From: an uncultured Clostridia bacterium
Lineage (GTDB): Bacteria > Bacillota > Clostridia > HGM11514
Direction: 5' to 3'
Length of the DNA: 64,000 bases
Assembly (NCBI GenBank): GCA_934464705.1
Contig: CAKSKB010000017.1
Span: forward strand, 1 to 64,000
The translations under genes and the position numbers were made by a program. The notes under the pieces were generated by a model that was not told the DNA's origin, ran no database searches, and saw only the letters and a program-made list of their open reading frames with translations. This document shows positions 52,118-59,330 of this stretch, in pieces; position 1 is the first letter of the stretch; each line of letters opens with the position of its first letter.

Positions 52118-52698
52118 ATTTCAGCAGCGTCCTTGGCAAGTTTGTCTGCCAATTCGTTATATTCAACACCGGTATGCGCCGCAACCTTAACAAACGAAAC
52201 CTTAATGCGGCTCTTTACCGAATCAAAAAACTGTTTGTATTTTTTTGTTCCGTCTTTTTCGGTTTTCCACTCACCGGTACACCATTTGGCGATACCTTCG
52301 TAATCGTGAAAAATCGTAATTTGTTCATAACCGTTATCAAGCGCATAGCGCATTGCCATAACGGAAGCGGCAATCTCACCGGCAACATTGCGCATGGACA
52401 CAAGCATTTCGGAATTTCCTGTTTTTTTCAGTTCGGATACCAAAACGCCGTCGATTAAAATCACAGCGCCGCTGCCGTATATCTGCTTTTCGGCGTTGAA
52501 GCTGCCGTCAACATATGCACACAAACCGGATAAATCCGTTTTCGGCTCTTCAAATTTCATAAAGTTTTTCGCTTCTTCCATGGTCTTGAATGATTTATAC
52601 GACGCACCGGAATATCCGTCAATTTGTTCTTTACATTCATTCCATGTTAAAAATATTCCTGTTTTTCTGCCGTCTCTTACAGCGTAGAATTTTGCCAT
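52111..52698 (-). CDS. rnhA: Ribonuclease H with N-terminal viroplasmin (hybrid-binding) domain
   Basis: This 195-residue protein starts with an RNase HI N-terminal domain (KFYAVRDGRKTGIFLTWNEC and GASYKSFKTMEEAKNFM) and then an RNase H fold with catalytic D (CAYVDGSF), E (VAGEIAAS), D (FHDYEGIAKW) and D (NELADKLAKDAA). It removes RNA from RNA-DNA hybrids. ATG 52698 is chosen because AAAGGA precedes it by about seven bases; a TTG at 52704 is less well placed. Confidence 0.92.
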   Translation of the reverse strand: MAKFYAVRDGRKTGIFLTWNECKEQIDGYSGASYKSFKTMEEAKNFMKFEEPKTDLSGLCAYVDGSFNAEKQIYGSGAVILIDGVLVSELKKTGNSEMLVSMRNVAGEIAASVMAMRYALDNGYEQITIFHDYEGIAKWCTGEWKTEKDGTKKYKQFFDSVKSRIKVSFVKVAAHTGVEYNELADKLAKDAAEIQ

Positions 52699-52710
52699 GT
52701 ACAAGTCCTT

Positions 52711-53508
52711 TCAAAGCAAGGGCGCTACGGAAAGCAGTTCCCTGTTTTCATTGTAAATTTTTGTTATATCAGAGTACGGCAGAGGGTTTTTCCCCTTCCC
52801 TGCCTCTATTGTAAAAGCCGGTTTTGAAAACTCTTTTATAAACCAGTCCTTAAATCCTCCGTATGAAGCAATTCCGCCCGGCTCCGATAATCTGTATCCG
52901 CTCGCAGACGACAGCCTATCGGCAATTTTTCGTGCCTTAACCGGGCAATAACCCATATATGTATAGTAAATTTCCTCACCCTGCGTGTGATAAGCAAGCG
53001 CAAGAGAAAAATTCATTTTCCTTGAAAAGTCGGCAATCGCCTTGGTTTCAGGTTCAGATTCCGGAAATTCTCCGCCAAACCTCGTAGGACCGGGGCCGCA
53101 GACACCGTATTCCGCCTCCAGCGCCTTTGCGATAAGCCAGCCTGCATTATAATTATGGTTAAGGTCCACTCCCCTTGCGTTTGCCTGCCAGTGCATATCT
53201 CCGTCCTTTACAATCTGTACGCCGTCAGGATTAACCATCGGCACAATATATATCGATGCGGCGTCAAGAAGCTTGGCGCAGCATGGGTCATCAAGACCGA
53301 GCACAAACTTCACAAGCAAGGATGATGTAATCGATTCAAGCCCGTGATGAGCTGCATTGTAAAACACTTTATTGCTGCCGAATCCGCATTTTATACAGAA
53401 AATCTCACGGCCGCAAAGTGATTTTCCCAAAGAAAAGACTGCCGTATAGTTTTTTGTCCTTATTTTTTCAATATCTTTAAGCAAATCAACATAACCATAT
53501 ATGAACAT
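52711..53508 (-). CDS. M14 family zinc carboxypeptidase (gamma-D-glutamyl-meso-DAP peptidase-like)
   Basis: This 265-residue protein has zinc ligands in NAAHHGLES (HxxE) and LAYHTQGE, with the catalytic Glu in AFTIEAGKGKNP. NPDGVQI and ARGVDLNHNY are typical M14 motifs. Relatives cut the gamma-D-Glu-DAP bond of peptidoglycan peptides, some for recycling or sporulation. No signal peptide is visible, so it may act in the cytoplasm on recycled peptides. A GGAGG site 7 bases before ATG lies in the loop of a perfect 13-bp hairpin whose arm includes the start codon. Confidence 0.88.
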   Translation of the reverse strand: MFIYGYVDLLKDIEKIRTKNYTAVFSLGKSLCGREIFCIKCGFGSNKVFYNAAHHGLESITSSLLVKFVLGLDDPCCAKLLDAASIYIVPMVNPDGVQIVKDGDMHWQANARGVDLNHNYNAGWLIAKALEAEYGVCGPGPTRFGGEFPESEPETKAIADFSRKMNFSLALAYHTQGEEIYYTYMGYCPVKARKIADRLSSASGYRLSEPGGIASYGGFKDWFIKEFSKPAFTIEAGKGKNPLPYSDITKIYNENRELLSVAPLL

Positions 53509-53539
53509 ATAAACGCCTCCGCCAAATTATATGTTCATA
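53500..53539 (-). promoter_or_regulatory. 13-bp perfect inverted repeat enclosing the M14 ribosome binding site
   Basis: TATGAACATATAA (53500-53512) and TTATATGTTCATA (53527-53539) are exact complements with a 14-nt spacer. On the minus strand the spacer holds GGCGGAGGCG and the second arm holds the ATG of the peptidase. No T-run follows, so it is not a terminator for mtaB. It may be a translation control hairpin or an operator. Confidence 0.55.
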
Positions 53540-53548
53540 CTATTACAA

Positions 53549-54832
53549 TTATTCAGCCGACAAATGCTCTCCGTCAACCGCCGCCGCATGAATGTTAAGT
53601 ATTTTGCCCGAAATATCGGTATCGGACTTTTTAACAACCTTAACATAGTTCTTTGTGAATCCCTCGTAGAGCCCGCCGCCGCAAGGTCTTTCAAAAAGGA
53701 CATCGGTACAGAGCCCGACCTGTGATTCAAGAAATTTTTCGGTCATGCGGCTGCCTATTTTTATCATTTCGGCGCATCTTCTGTCCTTTTCTTCGGGCGA
53801 AACCGCACCTTCAAAGTTTTCGGCTCTCGTGCCGCGCCTTACCGAATACGGAAAAACATGCAGCTTTGAAAATCCGACCTTCTCAACAAATTCGCAGGAT
53901 TTTATAAAATCCTCCTCGGTTTCCCCGGAAAACCCGACCATAACATCGGTTGAAATTGCCGGATTATCAAGATTCTTTCTCACCGCCTCGACGGATTTCA
54001 TATATTCATCCGCTGAATACCGCCTGTTCATAGCCTTAAGAGTCTTATCGCAGCCGCTTTGGAGCGATATATGAAAATGAGGGCAGAATTCCGGAATTTT
54101 TGCAAGTTCAGACACAAATTCATCGGTTATAATTGACGGCTCGACAGAACCTATCCGTATACGCTCAACCCCGTCGATTTTATGAATTGATTTAATAATA
54201 TCAAGAAGATTCGTATCGCCGAGGTCCATTCCGTAGGACGCAACATGGATTCCCGACAGAACAAATTCCCTGTAGCCGTTTTCAGCCAGACGCTTAACCT
54301 CGGAAATAACATTATCTTTTTTTCTGCTTCTGACCCTTCCGCGCGCATAAGGAATTATGCAATACGAACAGAACTGATTGCAGCCGTCCTGAATTTTAAG
54401 AAACGCCCTCGTCCTTTCAAAATAGGTTTCGACATCAAGCTCTTCAAATTCACGGACATCCATGATATTTCCCACGGTGCAGACCGTCTTATTCCGTACA
54501 TTTTCAACAAGCTGCGGAATCTTTTTTCTGTCGTTAGTGCCGACAATTATATTAACGCCGTCTATCTTCTGTATTTCATCGGGCGCCGTCTGAGCGTAGC
54601 AGCCCGTCACGACAACCACGGCATTTGGGTTTATATGCTTTGCACGCCGTATAATCTGGCGTGATTTTTTATCGCTCATGCCGGTTACGGTGCAGGTGTT
54701 TATGATGTAGCAGTCGGCAAATTCCGAAAACGGGACAAGTTCATAACCGGCCCTGACCATCATCTCGCCTATCGCTTCGCTTTCGTATTGGTTTACACGG
54801 CACCCGAGAGTGTGTATCGCAGCCTTTTTCAA
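53549..54832 (-). CDS. mtaB: tRNA t6A37 methylthiotransferase (MtaB/YqeV)
   Basis: This 427-residue radical SAM enzyme has an N-terminal MTTase domain with cysteines (AAIHTLGCRVNQYESE, INTCTVTGMSDKKS, VTGCYAQ), the radical-SAM CxxxCxxC in GCNQFCSYCIIPYARG and a C-terminal TRAM domain (ENFEGAVSPEE to VKVVKKSD). It adds a methylthio group to t6A at position 37 of tRNA. The start is probably TTG at 54832 because GGAAGGA lies 8 nt upstream. An in-frame ATG further upstream overlaps the divergent promoter region of the HPr-like gene. Confidence 0.92.
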   Translation of the reverse strand: MKKAAIHTLGCRVNQYESEAIGEMMVRAGYELVPFSEFADCYIINTCTVTGMSDKKSRQIIRRAKHINPNAVVVVTGCYAQTAPDEIQKIDGVNIIVGTNDRKKIPQLVENVRNKTVCTVGNIMDVREFEELDVETYFERTRAFLKIQDGCNQFCSYCIIPYARGRVRSRKKDNVISEVKRLAENGYREFVLSGIHVASYGMDLGDTNLLDIIKSIHKIDGVERIRIGSVEPSIITDEFVSELAKIPEFCPHFHISLQSGCDKTLKAMNRRYSADEYMKSVEAVRKNLDNPAISTDVMVGFSGETEEDFIKSCEFVEKVGFSKLHVFPYSVRRGTRAENFEGAVSPEEKDRRCAEMIKIGSRMTEKFLESQVGLCTDVLFERPCGGGLYEGFTKNYVKVVKKSDTDISGKILNIHAAAVDGEHLSAE

Positions 54833-54884
54833 GGTATCATTCCTTCCATGTTTGTTAATTATATGTAAATAAGTCCGATTTTGC

Positions 54885-54913
54885 TTGACATTATTCATCA
54901 AAAGTGTTATAAT
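54885..54913 (+). promoter_or_regulatory. Consensus promoter for the HPr-like gene
   Basis: TTGACA (54885-54890) and TATAAT (54908-54913), both consensus, are exactly 17 bp apart, 22 bp before the start of the gene. This predicts high constitutive expression. Confidence 0.9.
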
Positions 54914-54935
54914 AAAAATAGAGGAGGTGAATTAT

Positions 54936-55163
54936 ATGACAACATTTAATGTGCTTATCAATTCCATTGATGATGTTAAGAATTTTGTAAACATTGTTAA
55001 TCGCTATTCTTTTGACATTGACCTCGTATCCGGTAGATATGTTGTTGATGCAAAGTCTATCATGGGTATTTTCAGTCTTGATCTCAGCAAACCGATTAAG
55101 GTTGAAATCCATTCGGATGACAAACAGATTGTTGAAGATTTAAAACCTTATGTAGTTGCCTAA
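54936..55163 (+). CDS. HPr-like phosphocarrier family protein lacking the active histidine
   Basis: This 75-residue protein matches the second half of HPr: YVVDAKSIMGIFSLDLSKP contains the regulatory Ser46 region. The first half (FNVLINSIDDVKNFVNIVNRYSFDID) has no GLHARPA motif, so the phosphorylated His15 is missing. It cannot work as a normal PTS phosphocarrier; a Crh-like regulatory role through the conserved serine is possible. AGGAGGTG before ATG 54936 and a perfect promoter predict strong expression. A terminator follows. Confidence 0.85.
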   Translation: MTTFNVLINSIDDVKNFVNIVNRYSFDIDLVSGRYVVDAKSIMGIFSLDLSKPIKVEIHSDDKQIVEDLKPYVVA

Positions 55164-55171
55164 ATGGAATT

Positions 55172-55198
55172 GTGAGCCTCCCGGCTCACTATTTTTTT
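55172..55198 (+). terminator. Intrinsic terminator after the HPr-like gene
   Basis: GTGAGCC (55172-55178) and GGCTCAC (55183-55189) form a 7-bp stem with a TCCC loop, followed by TATTTTTTT. Confidence 0.88.
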
Positions 55199-55386
55199 GT
55201 CAGTTTTTTTATTCTTTCGATTCTTTTTAATGTAGCGGCTTCATCCTTTTCATACACAGTTCCGTTAAAAACGATAACATCCCCCTCGCAGATTTCGTGC
55301 GGAAGCATATCTCTTTTAATTTCCGTCATGCCGTTATCGGTTTCGCATACAGCTATATCTTTTTCAAACCTGTCAATTATAATCAC
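55189..55386 (-). CDS. DUF3006 domain protein
   Basis: This 65-residue protein has the DUF3006 pattern: IIIDRFEKDIAVCETDNG at the start, then EGDVIVFNGTVYEKDEAAT. In Bacillota it usually sits next to a ComEC-like hydrolase gene, as here, where the two overlap by 14 bp. The role is unknown; a partner of the hydrolase is a reasonable guess. Its stop codon overlaps the plus-strand terminator stem. Confidence 0.82.
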   Translation of the reverse strand: MIIIDRFEKDIAVCETDNGMTEIKRDMLPHEICEGDVIVFNGTVYEKDEAATLKRIERIKKLTKK

Positions 55387-56242
55387 ACTTAACCTCCAGA
55401 GTTTTACCGTCGGTTGTGACGGCTATATTCCCGTTCAGATCCGTTCTGTAAAGCTTCGAGCACACCTCGAGTCTGCCGATTACGCTTTCATCGGGGAGAC
55501 CGTAGCTGTTCCTTCCGACCGACACAACCGAAAATTCGGGCGAAACAGCCTTTAAAAATTTATCTGATGTTGAAGTTTCGCTTCCGTGATGCCCGACTTT
55601 TAGGACATCGGAGTTCAGATTAAACCCCGAGGCAAGCATTTCGTTTTCCGAAAGTTTTTCTGCATCGCCCGTAAACAGAAAGCTTTTGCTGCCGTAAGTC
55701 ATTTTAAGGCAGACCGAATAGTTATTGAGTTCACCGTATTCCTTATTCTCAGGTGCAAACACTTCAAATTTTGCTTTCCCGACTTTGAAAACATCGCCGG
55801 CGGAAACCGTTTCAACATCGGAATTTTCAAGCGCAGAAAGCAGATTTTCAAAAGCCCGTGTTGTGGTTTTGCCTTGAGAAATATAGGCTTTCGCTGTCGG
55901 AAATTCATTAATGATATCGTCAAGCCCTCCTATGTGGTCCTCATGCGGATGCGTTGCGACAACGCAGTCGAGCTTCGTAACACCGAGCGAAGTTATAAAA
56001 GCAATCGTGTCATCGGCGGAATCATCCGTACCGCCGTCAATCATAACAAACTTACCATCGACATCTATGAGCGATGCATCGCCCTGACCGACATCTATAA
56101 AATACACCTTAATCGGCAGGCCGTCCGTATCGGCGCTGCCGAAACTGCTGTTAAGATACGGCAGAACATAATACGAAAAAAGTATTATAACAGCCGGAAT
56201 AAGAATACCAATAAGTTTTTTGTGCAATTTCCTGTGCGTCAT
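55373..56242 (-). CDS. ComEC/Rec2-like metallo-beta-lactamase domain protein, membrane-anchored
   Basis: This 289-residue protein has an N-terminal membrane anchor (GILIPAVIILFSYYVLPYL) and a metallo-beta-lactamase domain. Its motifs are FIDVGQGDASLIDVDG, ATHPHEDHIGGLDDI (HxHxDH-type), LFTGDAE and LKVGHHGSETS. It looks like the C-terminal hydrolase part of ComEC without the membrane channel, so it is not itself a DNA-uptake pore. ATG 56242 follows GAGGATG and overlaps the comF stop by ATGA. The in-frame ORF extends 11 residues further but without a good site. Confidence 0.87.
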   Translation of the reverse strand: MTHRKLHKKLIGILIPAVIILFSYYVLPYLNSSFGSADTDGLPIKVYFIDVGQGDASLIDVDGKFVMIDGGTDDSADDTIAFITSLGVTKLDCVVATHPHEDHIGGLDDIINEFPTAKAYISQGKTTTRAFENLLSALENSDVETVSAGDVFKVGKAKFEVFAPENKEYGELNNYSVCLKMTYGSKSFLFTGDAEKLSENEMLASGFNLNSDVLKVGHHGSETSTSDKFLKAVSPEFSVVSVGRNSYGLPDESVIGRLEVCSKLYRTDLNGNIAVTTDGKTLEVKCDYN

Positions 56243-56952
56243 TTTTTCATCCTCGTGCTTGCAAAAGTTAGGCAATAAATTTCATTTGCACCGCTGCGCT
56301 TTAATACTTTTGAGCATTCGTTAAGCGTTGAACCCGTTGTATAAATATCATCAATCAGCAGAATATTTTTGCCGTTCAAATCCACGCCGCACGAAAATGC
56401 GCCTCTGATGTTTGCAGCTCTGGCTGCGGCATTCAGTCTGCTTTGTTTCCCCGTTGATTTCACCTTATAAAGAAGTTCTTTCAGCTCGCCCGAAGAATAC
56501 TCAGATACCGATTTTGCCAGAAGCTTTGATTGGTTGTAACCTCTTGCCTTAATCTGTTTCTTAGTCATCGGCACCCATGTTATGTAATCAATATTCGCAT
56601 CATACGGGATATACGATGCCATAATTATGCCCATAGTTTTTGCATAATGCGCCTTGCCGTAAAACTTGAACCTTAAGAGCGAACGGCGAACCTCGTTTTC
56701 GTAAAAATAAGGAGATTTATGCGATTTGAAATATATCTTTTTGGCCGCACATTCCCAGCAGACATTAGAGCCCAAAGGAGTCACAAGTCCGCAAACCGGG
56801 CAGCGCTCTGACGGAATACGGCTGACATTTGCGGCACATGTTCTGCACAAACAGAGCTGCGTGCCGTCCTCCATAACACTTCTGCAGAAAATACAGCGCG
56901 GAGGGTAGAATTTCTTTTTAATGAATCTTAATATCTTTGTCCCAAATGTCAC
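56239..56952 (-). CDS. comF: ComF family phosphoribosyltransferase-like protein
   Basis: This 237-residue protein has N-terminal cysteine pairs (PPRCIFCRS, LCLCRTC, RCPVCG, CWECA) that likely bind zinc, and a PRTase domain with the PRPP loop LLIDDIYTTGSTLNEC. ComF is needed for natural transformation in Bacillus and Haemophilus, though it occurs in many organisms not known to be competent. GTG 56952 is the start. It lies inside the 3' end of recD2 and its end overlaps the hydrolase start, so the three genes form one unit. Confidence 0.9.
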   Translation of the reverse strand: MTFGTKILRFIKKKFYPPRCIFCRSVMEDGTQLCLCRTCAANVSRIPSERCPVCGLVTPLGSNVCWECAAKKIYFKSHKSPYFYENEVRRSLLRFKFYGKAHYAKTMGIIMASYIPYDANIDYITWVPMTKKQIKARGYNQSKLLAKSVSEYSSGELKELLYKVKSTGKQSRLNAAARAANIRGAFSCGVDLNGKNILLIDDIYTTGSTLNECSKVLKRSGANEIYCLTFASTRMKK

Positions 56953-59140
56953 AAATCATATCTCCCAATGACGAAAAGCGTTCAATTTGCCTGTTATTGT
57001 CAATCATATATTTCAGAATCCGCTCGCTTCCGACAAGCACAACAAGCTTTTTAGCTCTTGTTACCGCCGTATACAAAAGGTTTCTGTAAAGTAGCATTGG
57101 CGGAGCCTTATACATCGGCATAACAACGATGTCAAATTCACTGCCCTGACTTTTATGAACCGTCATGGCAAATGCCGGGTCGATTTCGTCAAGCTGCAAA
57201 AAGTCATAAAAAACTCTTTTATCGCCGTCATAAACAACCGAAACTTTGGAATTGCGCCTGTCAACATCCTCTATTATTCCTACATCGCCGTTAAAAACGC
57301 CTGTTCCCTCCGCCTCTCCCGAAACGGCTTTCCACTGAAGATTATAATTGTTTTTAATCTGCATAACCTTGTCGCCCTTGCGGTAGATATTCTCTCTCGC
57401 CTTGTATTCGGGCTTGCTGTCCGACGGCGGATTGAGAGCGTCCTGGAGTGCGGCATTGAGATTTTTAATACCCGCCTCGCCTTTTTTGGACGGCGAAATC
57501 ACCTGAATCGAAAAAACATCGTGTATATCATATTTTGCGGGAAGCCTTCTGCGGCACAAGTCAACTATGCATGACACAATTTCAGACGGTGAATCACTCG
57601 GCATAAAGAAAAAGTCAACGCCGGATTTCGGATACTTACCGGCATTTATTGCATGGGCGTTCATAACAATCATGCTTTCCTTTGCCTGACGGAAAATCTC
57701 CGTCAGCCGTGACACATTTATGTGTCCGCATGATATAATATCGGCAAGAACATTTCCCGCACCGACGCTCGGAAGCTGATCGGAATCGCCCACGATTATA
57801 AGTCTTGTTTTCGGACCGAGCGCTTCCGTCAGCGAATCAAACAGCGCAATATCAATCATTGAGCCTTCGTCCACAATCACAACATCGCAGGTAAGAGGAT
57901 TCCTCTCGCACCTCGCAAACGACCTTACATCAACGCTGTCATCGTAATTCATTTCCAAAAGACGGTGAATTGTTTTCGCCTCGTGCCCGGTTGCCTGAGT
58001 CATTCTCTTTGCCGCTCTGCCGGTAGGAGCACAAAGCTCCGCCTTAAGATGCAGCCGCTCCAAAGCCGAAATAAGAGTTCTTATTATTGTTGTTTTTCCC
58101 GTGCCGGGGCCGCCCGTTATAACCGCCGTGCTGCCGGAAAGAGCCTGCATAACAGCCTCTCTCTGCGAAGCCTCAAGCTTTATTCCGCATTCGTTTTCGG
58201 CATCGTCAACTATATTTTCAATATCTTTTGGAAGAGAAACCGTTTTTGAAGCAAGAGCAACAAGCCTTTGGGCGCAGTGCCTTTCGTGCCAGTACATATT
58301 ATATAAATAAATCTTGTCAAATCCGTCACCGCGGACAGAACACAGCCTTGATTTCATAAGAAGTGAAACAAGGGCATTTTCCGCTGCGGTTTCTGTAATT
58401 CCGAGCATTTCACATGAAAGCTTTATAAGCTTGTCTTTGGGCAGATATGTGTGCCCGTTCTGGCTGTTATAAAGCAGAATATATTCAATCCCGGCGCATA
58501 CCCTCTGCTCGTCATCGGCAGAAAAGCCAAGAGATTCTCCGATTTTGTCAACTTTTTTAAAGCCTATTCCGGAAACATCGCTGCAAAGCATATATGGGTT
58601 TGTTTTTATCTTGTCAACTGCGTCAGTTCCGAACTGCGAGAAAATCTTCAGCGCAAAGTTTGCCGTAACGCCGAACTTATTAAGAAACATTACAACCGAC
58701 TGCGCACCGCTCTGTTCATTAAAAGAATCTGCAATGGTCGTGGCTTTTGACGGCGAAATACCCTTGATTCTTGTAAGCTGCTGAGGGTCTGTGCGCAAAA
58801 TATTAAATGTGTCCGTTCCGAACATCGCAACGATTTTCTTTGCCGTAACGCTCCTCACTCCCTTTATTATCCCCGAAGCAAGATATTTTTCAATCGAAGC
58901 CTTATCCGAAGGTTCGCATTTTTCATAATATTCAACTTTGAACTGCTCACCGTAGGTCGGATGCAGCGTCCATGTACCGAAAAGTTCAAGGCTGTCCCCT
59001 TCGGTCGCAAACGGCAAATAACCGACTGCGCATATAAGTGCGTCATCGGTTTCAAAATCGCATACCGTCCAGCCGTTTTTATCGTTTGAGTATATTATCT
59101 GGTCAACCGTACCTTTTACGGATTCAAGCTCTTTTTTCAT
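56918..59140 (-). CDS. recD2: RecD2-type ATP-dependent 5'-3' DNA helicase
   Basis: This 740-residue helicase has an N-terminal helix-hairpin-helix domain (TRIKGISPSKATTIADSF and GIGFKKVDKIGESLG), Walker A GGPGTGKTTIIRTL (near residue 345), Walker B region VVIVDEGSMID, GDSDQLPSVGAGN and motif VI-type TVHKSQGSEF. RecD2 works without RecBC and acts in mismatch repair and replication stress in Bacillota. It has a consensus minus-strand promoter. It overlaps comF by 35 bp. Confidence 0.93.
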   Translation of the reverse strand: MKKELESVKGTVDQIIYSNDKNGWTVCDFETDDALICAVGYLPFATEGDSLELFGTWTLHPTYGEQFKVEYYEKCEPSDKASIEKYLASGIIKGVRSVTAKKIVAMFGTDTFNILRTDPQQLTRIKGISPSKATTIADSFNEQSGAQSVVMFLNKFGVTANFALKIFSQFGTDAVDKIKTNPYMLCSDVSGIGFKKVDKIGESLGFSADDEQRVCAGIEYILLYNSQNGHTYLPKDKLIKLSCEMLGITETAAENALVSLLMKSRLCSVRGDGFDKIYLYNMYWHERHCAQRLVALASKTVSLPKDIENIVDDAENECGIKLEASQREAVMQALSGSTAVITGGPGTGKTTIIRTLISALERLHLKAELCAPTGRAAKRMTQATGHEAKTIHRLLEMNYDDSVDVRSFARCERNPLTCDVVIVDEGSMIDIALFDSLTEALGPKTRLIIVGDSDQLPSVGAGNVLADIISCGHINVSRLTEIFRQAKESMIVMNAHAINAGKYPKSGVDFFFMPSDSPSEIVSCIVDLCRRRLPAKYDIHDVFSIQVISPSKKGEAGIKNLNAALQDALNPPSDSKPEYKARENIYRKGDKVMQIKNNYNLQWKAVSGEAEGTGVFNGDVGIIEDVDRRNSKVSVVYDGDKRVFYDFLQLDEIDPAFAMTVHKSQGSEFDIVVMPMYKAPPMLLYRNLLYTAVTRAKKLVVLVGSERILKYMIDNNRQIERFSSLGDMICDIWDKDIKIH

Positions 59141-59158
59141 TTAAGTCACCTAAATTAT

Positions 59159-59187
59159 ATTATACAACAAACTCCCAAATCTTTCAA
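59159..59187 (-). promoter_or_regulatory. Promoter for recD2-comF-hydrolase unit
   Basis: On the minus strand TTGAAA (59182-59187) and TATAAT (59159-59164) are 17 bp apart, 19 bp before the recD2 start. Confidence 0.8.
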
Positions 59188-59209
59188 GTCATTTCGGTAA
59201 AAAAATTGC

Positions 59210-59247
59210 AAAAAAACAGACCGCCAACATTTGCGGCGGTCTGTTTT
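59210..59247 (-). terminator. Intrinsic terminator of the giant surface protein gene
   Basis: AAAACAGACCGCC (59213-59225) and GGCGGTCTGTTTT (59235-59247) form a perfect 13-bp stem around a 9-nt loop. The A-run at 59210-59216 gives the U-tail on the minus strand. The interval 59248-59330 shows nothing further. Confidence 0.85.
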
Positions 59248-59330
59248 AAACTAAATAAAATATATAAAAGAGTGTACCCGCCGACAGCCGAAACCATCGG
59301 CAGATACGAAAAATAAGGAGAGCGAATTAA

